Made by a program: the position numbers and the translations under genes
Part shown: piece after piece, positions 63,242-64,000 of the stretch
How positions within the stretch are numbered: position 1 is the first letter of the stretch
Layout of the letters: every line of letters starts with the position of its first letter
The notes under the pieces: generated by a model
Database searches by the model: none
The model's input: only the letters and a program-made list of their open reading frames with translations
Told to the model about the DNA's origin: nothing
NCBI GenBank assembly: GCA_031555735.1
Contig: JAVBUE010000034.1
Location: forward strand, 19,190 to 83,189
Origin: JAJDIA01 sp031555735
GTDB taxonomy: Bacteria; Bacteroidota; Bacteroidia; Bacteroidales; Tannerellaceae
Direction: 5' to 3'
DNA: 64,000 bases

Positions 63242-64000
63242 ATGCTTAAACTTAAACACGTATGTATATTTTTTCTCTCTGCCGTATTCCCTCTCTACTT
63301 ATTTGCCCAGACATCTAAAACGCTTGTTACCGGCATGGTAAAGACAGCCGACGGACAACCGGCAGAGCTTATCAATGTAGGATTGAAAGGCACTTTTTAC
63401 GGTGCCACCACCGATGCCAAAGGCTATTTCTCCTTTGAAGCGCCAGCCGGGTCATACACGCTGTATGTCTATTCAATAATGGCGCACAGTACTGAAATCC
63501 CTGTTACCATTAAGCCGGATACCGCCAATAACTTTCCCAACCTGTCTATTATCGAAAAAGAGATGGAACTGGGTGAAATAGTAGTAACCGGCACGCGAAC
63601 GGAAAAACGGTTGATGGAAACTCCCGTACTTACCACGCTTATACGAGACAGGGATATTCAAAAGGCTGGCGCCACATCCACGCTCGAAAGCTTGCAGGAT
63701 AATGTCCCCGGCATAGTCGTGTCGCCCAATGCGATGGGAAACAACTTCCGGATCAAAGGGTTGAACAGCCGTTACATCCTTTTCCTGGTGGATGGCGAAC
63801 GCCTGGTGTCGGAAAGCGCCGGAGGTAATGTGAACCTCGACCAGATCGATGTCAATAATATCAAACGTATCGAAATGGTAGAAGGTGCTTCATCGGCGTT
63901 GTATGGGTCAAATGCTGTAGGAGCGGTTATCAATATCATCACCAAAGAACCTGTACACAATATAGAGGTTGGTGCCAACCAGACGTATGAAAACTACAAC
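63242..64000 (+). CDS. TonB-dependent receptor with carboxypeptidase-like domain, 3' end outside window
   Basis: Partial: 253 codons from ATG 63242, reading to the window edge. The signal peptide (MLKLKHVCIFFLSAVFPLYLFAQ) is followed by a CarboxypepD_reg-like domain (TGMVKTADGQPAELINVGLKG, GYFSFEAPAGSYTLYV). The TonB box region is ELGEIVVTGTRTEKRL, and the plug has VPGIVVSPNAMGNNFRIKGLNSRYILFLVDGERLVSE and IKRIEMVEGASSALYGSNAVGAVINIIT. A vitamin B12-, heme- or siderophore-type receptor is possible. The substrate cannot be decided from this part. Confidence 0.9.
   Translation, partial: MLKLKHVCIFFLSAVFPLYLFAQTSKTLVTGMVKTADGQPAELINVGLKGTFYGATTDAKGYFSFEAPAGSYTLYVYSIMAHSTEIPVTIKPDTANNFPNLSIIEKEMELGEIVVTGTRTEKRLMETPVLTTLIRDRDIQKAGATSTLESLQDNVPGIVVSPNAMGNNFRIKGLNSRYILFLVDGERLVSESAGGNVNLDQIDVNNIKRIEMVEGASSALYGSNAVGAVINIITKEPVHNIEVGANQTYENYN

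Overview
The window reads as chromosomal DNA of a gut-type Bacteroidales bacterium, most likely Parabacteroides or a close Tannerellaceae relative. The evidence is the mass of FimA/Mfa-type (type V) fimbrial lipoproteins, DUF3575/DUF3868 partners, Bacteroidetes -7 boxes (TAnnTTTG), a GH92 mannosidase, SusC/TonB-like receptors, a Lin1244/DUF4248/HU/amidase cassette, and housekeeping genes (parE, coaD, trmB, mrp) of Bacteroidetes type. The species cannot be fixed from sequence reading alone.

Layout. 1-8.0 kb: the end of a small paralogous gene, a DUF3868/OmpA-like protein with its DUF3575 partner, a regulatory stretch with three look-alike promoters, a 46-codon small gene and a possible terminated small RNA, then a 979-aa tip-like lipoprotein and a pilin-like lipoprotein. 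8.0-12.5 kb: a repeat-rich accessory cassette. On the minus strand it encodes an HU-like protein, an amidase, a holin-like protein and a spanin-like lipoprotein. On the plus strand it encodes Lin1244-like, DUF6633-like and DUF4248 proteins behind 22-bp iterons. 12.5-26.1 kb: two more fimbrial operons (three and five genes). 26.4-35.6 kb: an AAA/DUF4143 ATPase behind three 33-bp-spaced direct repeats, a GH51 arabinofuranosidase, a DUF481 protein, mrp, a RhuM-like gene, trmB, a PAS histidine kinase and a small secreted protein. 35.9-42.1 kb: a probable six-gene minus-strand operon (acetyltransferase, parE, coaD, S41 protease, two half-size chromate transporters). 42.2-48.6 kb: a broken toxin-antitoxin pair, then a sugar/nucleoside operon (ThuA-like, GH78-like, ribokinase, transporter-nucleoside hydrolase fusion). 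49.1-50.3 kb: a complete IS630-family element with a -1 frameshift transposase. 50.4-62.6 kb: PepSY protein and siderophore receptor, GH92, a TIM-barrel isomerase, a LytS/LytTR two-component pair, PBP4 and an AI-2E-family permease. 62.7-64 kb: tRNA-Lys, repeats and the start of another TonB-dependent receptor.

The most notable pattern is a shared promoter architecture in the fimbrial region. Six sites on the minus strand each have a -7 box with ATAGG (plus-strand reading) exactly 22 nt away. Beyond that lie two half-sites that are themselves 22 bp apart. Five of the six sit where they could start a fimbrial operon, a fimbria-associated operon or a small gene; the sixth precedes a terminated ~95-nt transcript. 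Nine of ten fimbrial subunits also carry a T/S-K/R-A motif about 44-61 residues from the N-terminus, the likely protease maturation site. The FimB/Mfa2-like anchor lacks it. Together the region looks like a co-regulated set of several type V pili.
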